NCBI GenBank assembly: GCA_012032555.1
Contig: JAAUSR010000021.1
Span: forward strand, 1 to 64,000
DNA length: 64,000 bases
Source of the DNA: Thioploca sp.
GTDB lineage: Bacteria; Pseudomonadota; Gammaproteobacteria; Beggiatoales; Beggiatoaceae
Direction of reading: 5' to 3'
In this document: piece by piece, positions 38,598 to 47,842 of the stretch
Numbering within the stretch: position 1 is the first letter of the stretch
How the letters are laid out: every line of letters begins with the position of its first letter
Made by a program: the position numbers and the translations under genes
The notes under the pieces: model-generated
Database searches by the model: none
Seen by the model: only the letters and a program-made list of their open reading frames with translations
Told to the model about the DNA's origin: nothing

Positions 38598-38972
38598 ATG
38601 ATTATGCATGAAGGTAGAAAATATGTTAGACACCCAACTTCTGTACCCATTGAAGTGTGGGAATTTAGCCAAACTGAGCATAATATTCAACAATTAAATA
38701 ATGTTGGCTTAGGTGGTTTAGCATTCGATTCTGAAGTTGCTTGGGAAATCGATTCATTAATTGCTATCCGTGTCCTGATGGAACCCCTTATTATCTTACG
38801 AGGAAAAGTCGTGTGGTGCCATAACAAAGGCGATCACTTTGAAGTTGGAGTGCAATTTTTAGAATTGCAAAATGAAGTGGTAGAAGAAGTCTGTCAGATT
38901 GAAATCTATCAAAAACTGATCCGTGAAATAGTTTCTTCAGAATGGAATGACGATGACGACGATTTTTTATGA
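38598..38972 (+). CDS. PilZ-domain protein
   Basis: 124 residues. RKYVRHPTSVPIEV gives the RxxxR cyclic-di-GMP-binding motif, and NNVGLGGLAF sits where the second (D/N)xSxxG motif is expected but with Gly in place of the Ser. ILRGKVVWCHNKGDHFEVGVQFLEL completes the PilZ barrel. The C-terminal tail is acidic, ending in a run of Asp. It is a single-domain adaptor likely to bind c-di-GMP and affect motility, pili or polysaccharide, although the altered motif leaves binding unproven. AAGGA lies upstream of the ATG. An internal ATG two codons in is an equal alternative. Confidence 0.85.
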   Translation: MIMHEGRKYVRHPTSVPIEVWEFSQTEHNIQQLNNVGLGGLAFDSEVAWEIDSLIAIRVLMEPLIILRGKVVWCHNKGDHFEVGVQFLELQNEVVEEVCQIEIYQKLIREIVSSEWNDDDDDFL

Positions 38973-39143
38973 AGATTATAAATAATTGTTCTAAAATGAT
39001 TTAAAATCTTTAAGGTTTTAGGATTGTATTTTAGAAAAGAATAATGTACTTTTATTCGGTTGGTAGAATTTTTGCTGTTTTTTTAATTAATCTTCTGAAT
39101 GGAAACATTCTAATCAAACCACTTCACTTAAGGAGATCAGGAG

Positions 39144-39317
39144 ATGAACACTCATGACGCTTTTGCAGCACGAATGCTTGAACAAATTTGGCAGATTATT
39201 AATTATCAAAATAGACTTGAACAAGAAGGGCGGGTATTAAGTATTGAAGAAGCGGCTTTGGAATGGATAGATCACTATGCGGCTCACTTTCCACCACTCC
39301 AATCAACAATCATTTAG
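39144..39317 (+). CDS. Small 57-residue protein convergent with gspJ
   Basis: ATG at 39144 with a strong AAGGAG/AGGAG region just upstream; stop TAG 39315-39317. The sequence starts MNTHDAFAARMLEQIWQIIN and continues as an amphipathic helical protein, then SIEEAALEWIDHYAAHFPPL. It has no signal or membrane segment. I do not know its function, though the SIEEAALEWI...YA pattern looks like a conserved small family. Its last eight bases overlap the 3' end of gspJ on the other strand. Confidence 0.65.
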   Translation: MNTHDAFAARMLEQIWQIINYQNRLEQEGRVLSIEEAALEWIDHYAAHFPPLQSTII

Positions 39318-39996
39318 GGTTTAATGGGATCGCCATGTGCGAGGATAGTTGCAATAACCTCCACCGATTGTTCAGTCGGGTTTTTTCATGTTCCAACAGT
39401 ATTCGTACTGCCCAAGGTAGACCGCGTAATTTTTTAGCTGACCATTCTTTTAGCCATTTGGTATCGGTTTTTGTCCGTTCATCAACATAGAGATATTCAA
39501 ATGACAATTTATAGCCCTCTAAAGCAGTAACCGAAATAGCCTCCTTTTCTAACCTTTCCGTAGGGTCCGTTGCAAAAGCGGGAACCGTGCGAATTTCTAC
39601 CCCGGTCTCTTTTTCATTCGGTAATAATTGCCATGTCATCAGACCGGGTTGTCGTCCTGGCGAAACAGTTGATACCCAAGCGATTTTTTGTTCTTCGCCT
39701 TCAAAAAAAATACATTGGTTCTGGGCGCATCCCTCCTGCTCTTTATCAAGATAAGTGTAGGGAAAAGCACCGGCTAAAGCACGCTCAATCTGTAATAAAA
39801 TGAGTATTCTATCTAAACTGTCATCGAGATAGTTGTGAGAACGAGTCCAATCATTAACCACGGTATTCATTCCCACTGCCAACATTAACATAATTAAAGT
39901 AGATAATGTCAGCGCCACAACTAACTCTAACAAAGTAAAACCAGCTTGATTATAGCGATTAGTTAACAACGGTTTCTCAAAATAAAAATAAATCAT
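39310..39996 (-). CDS. gspJ: Type II secretion minor pseudopilin GspJ
   Basis: 228 residues from the ATG at 39996; a TTG four codons earlier is possible. The prepilin cleavage site is AG-FTLLELVVALTLSTLIML, preceded by an unusually long leader (about 19 residues), so a TTG nearer the motif (LLTNRYNQAGF) could be the true start. The soluble part has the GspJ pattern: LQIERALAGAFPY, IAWVSTVSPGRQPGLM and LEGYKLSFEYLY near the C-terminus. GspJ, with GspI and GspK, forms the tip of the T2SS pseudopilus in the periplasm. It is last in the gspG-H-I-J unit. No gspK follows. Confidence 0.88.
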   Translation of the reverse strand: MIYFYFEKPLLTNRYNQAGFTLLELVVALTLSTLIMLMLAVGMNTVVNDWTRSHNYLDDSLDRILILLQIERALAGAFPYTYLDKEQEGCAQNQCIFFEGEEQKIAWVSTVSPGRQPGLMTWQLLPNEKETGVEIRTVPAFATDPTERLEKEAISVTALEGYKLSFEYLYVDERTKTDTKWLKEWSAKKLRGLPWAVRILLEHEKTRLNNRWRLLQLSSHMAIPLNPK

Positions 39997-40048
39997 TGAA
40001 AATTGCAAATTTAAATTGCAAATTAAAAAACATTCAATTTTCTTTTAA

Positions 40049-40438
40049 TTATTGCGGGGTATCTCTTTTGATGAGTCGTACTGTGTTTAATTCTATCCCT
40101 TTTTCCTCATCTCGCAAAGTATAAGGTTCTAAAGCTAATGGTATTAATTTTTCAGTTTGCTGTTCGGGTGCCTCCAATGGTTCACCGGTATTGATAGCTA
40201 AATTTTTCTTATACTGGCTGGGTAACTCCGGATATTCTGGTTCTTCAAGCACCTGAGCCGCATTGATAGCTGAACGTAAAAATAAGATCCGTTCAATGTC
40301 ATCGGTTGCTTTAAAAGCTAACCGTTTGCTTCCCGCTAATAGACCCAGTATGGTTCCCAATGCCATACCGACGATAGCCATCGCAATGATAACTTCTAGT
40401 AAAGTAAACCCCTGTTGTTGAGTATTAATTTTTATCAT
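40049..40438 (-). CDS. gspI: Type II secretion minor pseudopilin GspI
   Basis: 129 residues. Short leader MIKINTQQQG then FTLLEVIIAMAIVGMALGTI, the prepilin peptidase site with Glu5 of the mature protein. The C-terminal part is short and polar, as in GspI. It overlaps gspH by 14 bases and is 40 bases upstream of gspJ, so the genes are co-transcribed. Together with GspJ it should nucleate the pseudopilus tip. Confidence 0.88.
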   Translation of the reverse strand: MIKINTQQQGFTLLEVIIAMAIVGMALGTILGLLAGSKRLAFKATDDIERILFLRSAINAAQVLEEPEYPELPSQYKKNLAINTGEPLEAPEQQTEKLIPLALEPYTLRDEEKGIELNTVRLIKRDTPQ

Positions 40439-40967
40439 CTACAATTTCCGCCTCCACTTTACCGGTTAATGGATTAACCCGAATAACCGCTTTATGCTCC
40501 AAGTAGCCTAAAATAATTTCACCTCCACTACTCCCACCTTCCGGATAGAAAGTGATTTGATAACCTTTTTCTGCTTTTTCTGGCGGTTGATCCTCACCCG
40601 TTTTCTCACCCCATTGTAAAGTGGTTCCTCGACTAACCCACTGTCCTGGATTCATTTTTTGAGGTGATTTTTCTGCAGTATTTTCTTTACCTTCATAAAA
40701 TGAAGCGACTTTCTGTTTACCTTCAACAATAGCAGAACGCCGAGCATAGTTGAGTACAGCAACTACTTCACGCATTTGTGCTTTGAGTAGCGTGAGTTGA
40801 CCACTGCCAATATGAGGAATAACTAAACTAGCTATCATCCCAATGATAGCCATAACGATTATTAGTTCGAGTAAAGTAAATCCAGCCTGAAAAAGAGGTC
40901 GGTTTTTAGGAGCAAAAGCTGATGTAAATTTATTTACTGTCTGATTTCCAATTAACAATGTCAGCAT
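40425..40967 (-). CDS. gspH: Type II secretion minor pseudopilin GspH
   Basis: 180 residues from the ATG at 40967, which follows GGAGAAGG; a longer frame from 41060 lies wholly within gspG. The prepilin site is QAG-FTLLELIIVMAIIGMIASLVIP. The globular part has MREVVAVLNYARRSAIVEGK, typical of the GspH/FimT domain, and a C-terminal beta region. The leader before the cleavage site is long (about 29 residues). The gene overlaps the end of gspG by 38 bases, an unusually deep overlap that implies coupled translation. Confidence 0.85.
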   Translation of the reverse strand: MLTLLIGNQTVNKFTSAFAPKNRPLFQAGFTLLELIIVMAIIGMIASLVIPHIGSGQLTLLKAQMREVVAVLNYARRSAIVEGKQKVASFYEGKENTAEKSPQKMNPGQWVSRGTTLQWGEKTGEDQPPEKAEKGYQITFYPEGGSSGGEIILGYLEHKAVIRVNPLTGKVEAEIVDDKN

Positions 40968-41361
40968 TATCACCTTCTCCGCCTTCTTGACCATCTGGAC
41001 CAAAAGAATAGAGATCATAAACACGTCCTTCATTGCCTGGTTTCCGATATTGGTAATCATAACCCCAAGGATCCTTTGGTAACCCTTTTTTCAAATAGGG
41101 ACCTTGCCATCTCGGATTACTTGAAGAATTTTTGGCGAGATCTTCTAAATTATCAGGATATTTAGACAAGTCTAACTTATAAGTATCTAACGCAACTTCA
41201 ATATTAGCGATTTGGGTTTTGGCTGCACCACGCTGACTTTCACCAAACTTACCCATCAGACTGGGGCCAACAATTGCAGCCAACATACCCAGAATAGCCA
41301 TAACAATTAATAATTCAATGAGAGTAAAACCTTGTTGTTTATTAATTTTATGAGTTAACAT
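40930..41361 (-). CDS. gspG: Type II secretion major pseudopilin GspG
   Basis: 143 residues. MLTHKINKQQG-FTLIELLIVMAILGMLAAIVGPSLMG is the prepilin leader, cleavage site and N-terminal helix. ALDTYKLDLSKYPDNLEDL, GPYLKKGLPKDPWGYDYQYRKPG and YSFGPDGQEGGEGDNADI are the calcium-binding C-terminal features diagnostic of GspG. The subunit polymerises into the periplasmic pseudopilus that pushes exoproteins through the outer-membrane secretin. It is the first gene of the unit; gspC-F are not in the window. Confidence 0.95.
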   Translation of the reverse strand: MLTHKINKQQGFTLIELLIVMAILGMLAAIVGPSLMGKFGESQRGAAKTQIANIEVALDTYKLDLSKYPDNLEDLAKNSSSNPRWQGPYLKKGLPKDPWGYDYQYRKPGNEGRVYDLYSFGPDGQEGGEGDNADIVNWKSDSK

Positions 41362-41597
41362 TATTTTCCCCTATGTTATTTAAAAAATTAAGATGTCCTG
41401 ATTGACCACTCAGCGGGTTTATTTATTAAAGACGCTATGCTCACCGTTATTTTAGTCCATAATATAAGAACATCAAGACGGTGTGTAAACTTATATTTTT
41501 TAAGTACCGAAAGGTTCAATTTATCATTGAGGCATTACCAATAGATAATCATATGGGTGAACTCAACGCTAAGTTTGGTTCACCCGGTTTGTTAGCT

Positions 41598-42956
41598 TTA
41601 CAATAACAACCGTCTAACATCTGCAAGAATGAAGCAGAGGTATTGAGTAAAGCGTGCGGCTAGTGCGCCATCAATGACACGGTGATCATAGGATAAGGAG
41701 AGCGGTAAGATTAAACGCGGAACTAATTCACCATGTTGATAGACCGGCTGCATTTGAGCACGTGATACCCCTAAAATGGCAACTTCAGGGGCGTTGATAA
41801 TGGGGGTGAAGGCGGTACCACCAATGCCACCGAGACTGGAAATGGTAAAGCAAGCGCCTTGCATTTCGTGAGGCGATAATTTTTTATCCCGGGCTTTTTG
41901 ACTGAGATCGCGTAAATGCATAGCTAATTCAAACAGTCCTTGGTTAGCAACATCTTTTATCACTGGCACTACTAAGCCATCGGGCGTATCAACGGCGACA
42001 CCAATGTGATAATACTTTTTCAAAATTAAGTTTTCTTTACTGCTATCCAGCGAAGCGTTGAAGGTAGGAAATTCTTTTAACGCTGCCACGCCGGCTTTTA
42101 ATAGCAAACTCAGCAGGGTTACTTTAACTTGACGTTTTTCACTCTCCGCTGCTAAATCGCGCCGAAATTGTTCTAGTTCAGTGATATCGGCTTGGTCAAA
42201 TTGGGTAACGTGGGGAATGTTAAGCCAACTGCGATGTAAACTAGCGCCCGATAGTTTTTGAATCCGACTGAGTGGCCGGATTTCAATATCACCAAATTTG
42301 CTAAAATCAATCGCCGGGATTTCGGGAATGCCCATACCGCCGCCAGTCAGGGGTAGCGCTAATCCCGGAACACTACCTTCGTTCATGACTTGTTTAACAA
42401 AATCGTGGACATCCGCTTTTAAAATTCGATTGTGACGTCCACTACCTTTGACTCTGGCGAGATCAACGCCTAATTCGCGGGCTAAATGTCGAACGGCGGG
42501 ACCAGCATGAGGCTTAGTAAAAGGTTGTTCAGCGACGGATTGTAGAGGGGGTGGCGGTAAGTTTTTGGGTCGCCTTAAATCCGTCATCATTGAAGGTGTA
42601 GCTGCTGGTGCGTTGCGAACGGCATCTTTACTGCTAGGCGCAAGCGGGGTTGGTAATGAAGGAATAGTAGCGGCTTTGACCGGTTCTACCATGCTGGGAG
42701 CCGCTGCTACTATCTCGGTGGTAGTATCCAAAATTAAAATAACGCTACCGGCAGAGACTTTATCACCAACAGCGACTTTAATCTCTTGCACTATGCCAAC
42801 ATGGGAAGAAGGGATTTCCATCGTGGCTTTATCACTTTCGAGCGTGATGATGGATTGATCAATGGTGATTGAATCACCCGATTTGACTAAAATTTCTAGG
42901 ATAGGTACATCTTTGAAATCGCCAATATCAGGTACGGTAACTGCTTGCAATGCCAT
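41598..42956 (-). CDS. aceF: Pyruvate dehydrogenase E2, dihydrolipoamide acetyltransferase
   Basis: 452 residues. One lipoyl domain (1-75) with the lipoylated Lys43 in ESDKATMEIP, a Pro/Ala-rich linker, the peripheral-subunit-binding domain around 153-190 (GPAVRHLARELGVDLARVKGSG), and the catalytic domain with SYDHRVIDGALAARF (His425, Asp429). It transfers acetyl groups from lipoamide to CoA. Most gammaproteobacterial AceF proteins have two or three lipoyl domains; this one has one. It is 11 bases downstream of aceE. No lpd follows. Confidence 0.95.
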   Translation of the reverse strand: MALQAVTVPDIGDFKDVPILEILVKSGDSITIDQSIITLESDKATMEIPSSHVGIVQEIKVAVGDKVSAGSVILILDTTTEIVAAAPSMVEPVKAATIPSLPTPLAPSSKDAVRNAPAATPSMMTDLRRPKNLPPPPLQSVAEQPFTKPHAGPAVRHLARELGVDLARVKGSGRHNRILKADVHDFVKQVMNEGSVPGLALPLTGGGMGIPEIPAIDFSKFGDIEIRPLSRIQKLSGASLHRSWLNIPHVTQFDQADITELEQFRRDLAAESEKRQVKVTLLSLLLKAGVAALKEFPTFNASLDSSKENLILKKYYHIGVAVDTPDGLVVPVIKDVANQGLFELAMHLRDLSQKARDKKLSPHEMQGACFTISSLGGIGGTAFTPIINAPEVAILGVSRAQMQPVYQHGELVPRLILPLSLSYDHRVIDGALAARFTQYLCFILADVRRLLL

Positions 42957-42967
42957 CGGCTTCCCTC

Positions 42968-45628
42968 CTAAAGTGTCATTGGGTTAGGTTTATCCGCGTC
43001 CAACTCGTACTTGCGGATGGCCTCAGTTACTTGAGTGGCGGGAATTTCGCCCATATCGGCTAAACCTTTTAAGGCAGCAACCGTGATGTAGTAACGATCA
43101 ATTTCAAAGAATTTACGCAGTTGCTTGCGGGAATCACTGCGTCCAAAGCCATCGGTTCCTAAGACGTAGTAATGAGAGTGAGGAATGCAAGCGCGAATTT
43201 GATCGGCATAAAGTTTGACATAATCAGTAGCAGCGATCACCGGACCGGGTCGATTTTGCAAACAGTGGTGAACATAACAAGCACGCGGTTCCGCTTCGGG
43301 ATGAAGCATGTTCCAACGTTGACTTTCTAAACCTTGGCGGCGCAATTCAGTAAAACTGGTAACGCTCCAAATATCAGCCGTGACATTGAATTCCTCAGCT
43401 AATAAACTACTAGCGGCAATGGCTTCACGAAGAATCGCACCACTGCCTAATAATTGCACCCGTGGCCCGGTTTTTTTAACGCCTTCTTTGAATAAATACA
43501 TGCCTTTAAGAATTCCTTCTTGCACCCCTTCAGGCATAGCGGGATGGAGATAATTTTCATTCATGGCAGTGAGGTAATAAAAGATATTTTCTTGTTCTTT
43601 ATACATTCTTCGTAAGCCATCATGAATAATAACGGCCATTTCATAAGCAAAGGTAGGATCATAAGCCACACAATTGGAAATATTCGCTGCCATCACTAAA
43701 CTATGTCCATCTTGATGTTGGAGTCCTTCGCCAGATAAAGTAGTCCGTCCAGCGGTGCCGCCCACTAAAAATCCCCGCGCTTGCATATCACCGGCGGCCC
43801 AGATTAAATCACCGACTCGCTGAAATCCAAACATGGAGTAGTAAATATAAAATGGCACCATATTAATACCATGATTGCTATAAGCGGTCGCTGCTGCTAT
43901 CCAAGAAGAGATTGCCCCCGCTTCACAAATGCCTTCTTCTAGAATTTGACCTTTTTTATCCTCATGATAATACATGACTTGATCAGCATCTTGGGGTTCA
44001 TATAGCTGCCCTTGCGAGGAATAGATCCCTAATTGCCGAAATAACCCTTCCATGCCAAAAGTTCGTGCTTCATCGGGAACAATTGGCACGACATATTCCC
44101 CCATTTTTTTATCCCGAGTCAAAGCGGAGAGCATCCGGACAAAAGCCATAGTTGTTGATATTTCTCGATCTCCCGTACCTTTTAACATATTCTCAAAGAT
44201 GCTTAAATCGGGGACTTCAATCGGCGTGGCAATCTTGCTCCGAACCGGTAAATAGCCCCCCAATGCTTGACGCCGTTCATGCAGATACTGCATTTCTGGG
44301 CTATCAGCGGGTGGTTTGTAAAAAGGAACTTCAGTTAACTGTGCATCTGAAATGGGAATATTAAACCGATCCCGAAAAGCACGAATCGCATCTTGGCCCA
44401 TTTTCTTTTGTTGATGAGTAATATTTTGCCCTTCACCAGCCATGCCCATGCCATAACCTTTAACCGTTTTAGCCAAGATAACGGTGGGTTGACCTTTATG
44501 TTTAACTGCAGCGGCATAAGCGGCGTAAATTTTATGCGGATCATGGCCACCCCGATTCAACCGCCAAATATCCTCATCAGTCATTTTAGCAACTATCGCT
44601 TTGAGTTCGGGATATTTACCAAAAAAATGTTCCCGGGTATAGGCACCGCCTTTGGCTTTGTAATTTTGATATTCACCATCAACACATTCTTCCATGCGTT
44701 TGCACAATAGACCTTGTCGGTCCATGGCAAACAGTGGATCCCAATAAGAACCCCACAGCACTTTAATCACATTCCAACCCGAACCACGAAAATCCGCTTC
44801 TAACTCCTGAATGATTTTGCCATTACCCCGTACTGGTCCATCTAAACGTTGTAAATTACAATTCACCACAAAAATCAGATTATCTAGTTTTTCTCGTGCT
44901 GCCAGCGCGATGGCACCGAGTGATTCCGGTTCATCCATCTCACCATCGCCAGTAAATGCCCACACTTTTCGGCCTTCGGTATTGGCCAAACCACGGTCGT
45001 GTAAATACTTCATAAAACGAGCTTGATAAATCGCCATAATTGGTCCCAAGCCCATTGATACTGTCGGAAATTGCCAAAAATCCGGCATTAACCACGGGTG
45101 TGGATAAGAAGAAAGCCCTTTGCCATTGACTTCTTGCCGAAAATTGAGCAATTGTTCTTCGCTGATACGTCCTTCTAAAAAAGCCCGGGCATAAATACCG
45201 GGTGCCGAATGACCCTGAAAATAAACTAAATCACCGCCGTTGGTAACGGAACGCGCCTGAAAAAAGTGATTAAAACCCACATCATATAAAGTAGCTGCCG
45301 AAGCAAACGAGGCAATATGTCCACCTAATTCCGTACTCTGGCGATTCGCTTGTACCACCATCGCCATGGCATTCCAGCGGACTAACGAACGAATTTTCCA
45401 TTCTAACTCTGGATTCCCTGGACTGCGTTCTTCTAAATGATGCGGAATCGTATTGACATAAGCGGTAGTCGCCCGGTGAGGCAGATAAGTACCCGAGCGG
45501 CGCGCTTTATCAATAAGAGATTCTAAAATAAAATGTGCTCGTTCTGGGCCTTCTTTCGCCAAAATACTTTCTAACGCCTCTAACCATTCCTGCGTTTCTT
45601 GAGGATCAACATCAGTGTAGTCTGTCAT
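42968..45628 (-). CDS. aceE: Pyruvate dehydrogenase E1 component, homodimeric type
   Basis: 886 residues from the ATG at 45628 (MTDYTDVDPQETQEWLEAL), with AAAGGAAC upstream; the frame extends eight codons further from a TTG. It is the long homodimeric AceE. The thiamine-diphosphate motif is GDGEMDEPESLGA...NCNLQRLDGPVRGN. Other conserved elements are SFASAATLYDVGFNHFF, GKTVKGYGMG and EGICEAGAISSWIAAATAYS. It decarboxylates pyruvate and reductively acetylates E2. It leads the aceE-aceF operon. No pdhR or PdhR-like operator is recognisable upstream. Confidence 0.96.
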   Translation of the reverse strand: MTDYTDVDPQETQEWLEALESILAKEGPERAHFILESLIDKARRSGTYLPHRATTAYVNTIPHHLEERSPGNPELEWKIRSLVRWNAMAMVVQANRQSTELGGHIASFASAATLYDVGFNHFFQARSVTNGGDLVYFQGHSAPGIYARAFLEGRISEEQLLNFRQEVNGKGLSSYPHPWLMPDFWQFPTVSMGLGPIMAIYQARFMKYLHDRGLANTEGRKVWAFTGDGEMDEPESLGAIALAAREKLDNLIFVVNCNLQRLDGPVRGNGKIIQELEADFRGSGWNVIKVLWGSYWDPLFAMDRQGLLCKRMEECVDGEYQNYKAKGGAYTREHFFGKYPELKAIVAKMTDEDIWRLNRGGHDPHKIYAAYAAAVKHKGQPTVILAKTVKGYGMGMAGEGQNITHQQKKMGQDAIRAFRDRFNIPISDAQLTEVPFYKPPADSPEMQYLHERRQALGGYLPVRSKIATPIEVPDLSIFENMLKGTGDREISTTMAFVRMLSALTRDKKMGEYVVPIVPDEARTFGMEGLFRQLGIYSSQGQLYEPQDADQVMYYHEDKKGQILEEGICEAGAISSWIAAATAYSNHGINMVPFYIYYSMFGFQRVGDLIWAAGDMQARGFLVGGTAGRTTLSGEGLQHQDGHSLVMAANISNCVAYDPTFAYEMAVIIHDGLRRMYKEQENIFYYLTAMNENYLHPAMPEGVQEGILKGMYLFKEGVKKTGPRVQLLGSGAILREAIAASSLLAEEFNVTADIWSVTSFTELRRQGLESQRWNMLHPEAEPRACYVHHCLQNRPGPVIAATDYVKLYADQIRACIPHSHYYVLGTDGFGRSDSRKQLRKFFEIDRYYITVAALKGLADMGEIPATQVTEAIRKYELDADKPNPMTL

Positions 45629-45652
45629 TATGACTCTAGTTCCTTTAAACAA

Positions 45653-46299
45653 TAAATTAATTAGAAAAGACTATTTTTCTAATCACCACAATCGGGATTC
45701 AATAATCGGGATTCAATAGCAGCAAAAAATTGGAATTATATGCTAACTTATAGCGAGTTGTAGATTGTAAAGCCAAGAAATTTTTGGTTAAGAAAATTGT
45801 ATGGTGGAACTGGTTTGCTTTACCACCGGTTAAAAAAGGAAGAGAGTAGTTCAACCCTTTCTCTCCACCTTTTCAATCAAACCAAGGTATCTATACCAGT
45901 CTGGTCAAAGAGTAGTGTATAAAATTGCAGGATGAGATTAACTTACCCTTTATTGACCAATGACTTGAGCGTCGTTATCAGCGCAGGTTAAGAAACACCT
46001 TCGCGTGAGCGAACCGCTAGCACCAGGTTAACGTTAAAAAAACCTCGCTTAATTTGAGAACGGGCATTGGTACAGACTGGGTTATACTAGATGAGGATAA
46101 TACCGCACTCGCTTTAAGTTAGGCATGAAGTAAAATTTTGGGCAAGGCTTACGTCAGACTCAGGTTAGGCAGGGTGTGCAAATGTCTTCTTATTTGTCTC
46201 ACTTTGGTGGGATAACAATGCAAATATTTTGGTATTTTATCAGCTTAGTGGGCAAAAAAAATTTACCCTCCTTGACTCATTCTGTATGTACTACTAACC
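45653..46299. other. Intergenic region upstream of aceE
   Basis: About 650 bases, presumably holding the aceE promoter at its left side. A 14-base tandem duplication (AATCGGGATTCAAT twice) is at about 45686-45713. The plus-strand open frame that starts near 46182 runs into the 3' end of the App1-type gene and is not convincing. Confidence 0.45.
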
Positions 46300-47424
46300 C
46301 TATTTGGCTAATAAGCGTGTTGCATCGGTAAACACGGTCCATTGTGCTGTCGGTATCCCTTTAAAGATTGCTAGGTAATCTAGTTTATTTCCATTTTGGC
46401 GCGGTACTTCGTGGATGAAAATACGCAAGATACGTTCAGGATATTTACGGGCAATCATCGCATAAATTTCTGCATCATTTTCACCAGAATCACCCACTAA
46501 AATAAATCGCCGCTGTGGACCCCATTGTAACAGATGTTCAATTATTTCGATCTTGTGCGGTTGGGATGATTGGAACAACCTAAAAAAACTGTTGTCTTTC
46601 CAGCGAAAAAACCGTAAATGAAAACTGCCGAGTGGAAAATGATAAGTATCTAAAAATTCTATTAAAGCCGGATACAATTGCCAAGGACTTGCTGATACAT
46701 AATGAAAAGTCGTCCCGGGTTCTTGATTAGCCAGTTGCTGATAAAATTGAGCCATCTGCGGCACGGGAACAAAAGGGCGGGAAAACGTGTTGGCTAATAA
46801 AGCCTTTTTGTCATGTACTTCGCTCACTTTGATAGTGTCATCTATATCAGAAATCACAGAAATTCCCTTAGCATCAAGCAGATAAATCTTTCCTGAAAAC
46901 TGCCTACTATCATTTTCGCGAGTTATTGCTGTAAATGGGATAGTATGAGTTGTTTTATCCTGCCACTGTTCAACTTCTTGTGCAGTGACTGACAAGTTCC
47001 CATAAAAGTGTCCGTTACGACCGGATTGCTCGAGGACAAAAGTTTTAGCGCCAATACGAATGGGAATGCGTTTACCGCCTTCATTATCGACAAAAAACAA
47101 TTTACGGCGTTCTTCAGTAATAGATTCGTACTTTTTTTCTTCTAACTGGTATTCTTCCAACCCAAACAGGGTTCTAAAAGCGATACTGAAATCACTGTTC
47201 CAATCGGGTTCATATATCCAACCATGAATACGTAAGTCCCACTGTTTACCATCTGCAAGCGGATAACCTACCTCCGGTAAGAAAATAATGACTTCGTCGT
47301 TTTTGATGGGAGAATCAACGGCATGAACTGGCAAACTCCAAAACAAAAATCCATTCACTAGCATAGTCAGGATAACGATTTTATTGAGTAATTGATTGTT
47401 CAAAATTTTTTGAATAGGCATCAT
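46300..47424 (-). CDS. App1-family phosphatase (DUF2183), exported or membrane-anchored
   Basis: 374 residues. An N-terminal hydrophobic segment (KIVILTMLVNGFLFWSLPVHA) is a signal peptide or anchor. The C-terminal half is the App1 HAD-like domain: ISVISDIDDTIKVSEV with the DxDDT nucleophile, FHYVSASPWQLYPALIEFL, GSFHLRFFRW, and FILVGDSGENDAEIY. Yeast App1 is a phosphatidate phosphatase; bacterial members are presumed phosphatases, substrate unknown. The N-terminal domain (about 40-190) has a beta-rich pattern common in this family. Probably monocistronic. Confidence 0.85.
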   Translation of the reverse strand: MMPIQKILNNQLLNKIVILTMLVNGFLFWSLPVHAVDSPIKNDEVIIFLPEVGYPLADGKQWDLRIHGWIYEPDWNSDFSIAFRTLFGLEEYQLEEKKYESITEERRKLFFVDNEGGKRIPIRIGAKTFVLEQSGRNGHFYGNLSVTAQEVEQWQDKTTHTIPFTAITRENDSRQFSGKIYLLDAKGISVISDIDDTIKVSEVHDKKALLANTFSRPFVPVPQMAQFYQQLANQEPGTTFHYVSASPWQLYPALIEFLDTYHFPLGSFHLRFFRWKDNSFFRLFQSSQPHKIEIIEHLLQWGPQRRFILVGDSGENDAEIYAMIARKYPERILRIFIHEVPRQNGNKLDYLAIFKGIPTAQWTVFTDATRLLAK

Positions 47425-47485
47425 AAATAAGTAACCACAACTGTTCTACCTCACTTATTGCGACTTTGAATTCCAGCTTATCATT

Positions 47486-47725
47486 TTAATTGATAGATCT
47501 CGCTTTATTAGATAATTCAATAATCTTATTATATTTTCGATCTCCAGGGCGATAAAGTTGAGAATAATGTCTTTCGTAAAAATCTTCTTCATCCAGGCGA
47601 GGAAAGGTATCTTGTGGTTTCCCTTCATTGATTCCTTTCAATACATACCGAATAATCGATCTTATTGGTAGAACTGCAGAAAATAGCATAAAAAGTAGCC
47701 ATTGTACCCACTCGAAGTCAGTCAT
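47486..47725 (-). CDS. Small membrane-anchored hypothetical protein
   Basis: 79 residues. MTDFEWVQWLLFMLFSAVLP begins a single N-terminal membrane helix, followed by a charged tail (RSIIRYVLKGINEG, then LDEEDFYERHYSQLYRPGDRKY). No family recognised. It is on the same strand as the App1-type gene, 61 bases upstream, and might be co-transcribed. The reading frame has normal codon use. Confidence 0.5.
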   Translation of the reverse strand: MTDFEWVQWLLFMLFSAVLPIRSIIRYVLKGINEGKPQDTFPRLDEEDFYERHYSQLYRPGDRKYNKIIELSNKARSIN

Positions 47726-47842
47726 CGATTACTCTCTATCTCAAAACATACTTTTAATTCTAGCGAATTAGTATGAGTTACTACATTTTTGATAAATTGC
47801 ATTTATTTTTATAGGTAAGTGATTACCTATTTACACCGACCG

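Noticed and set aside
46182-46331. 49-residue plus-strand frame (MSSYLSHFGG...)
   Set aside because: Overlaps the 3' end of the App1-type gene, no ribosome-binding site, no recognisable sequence.
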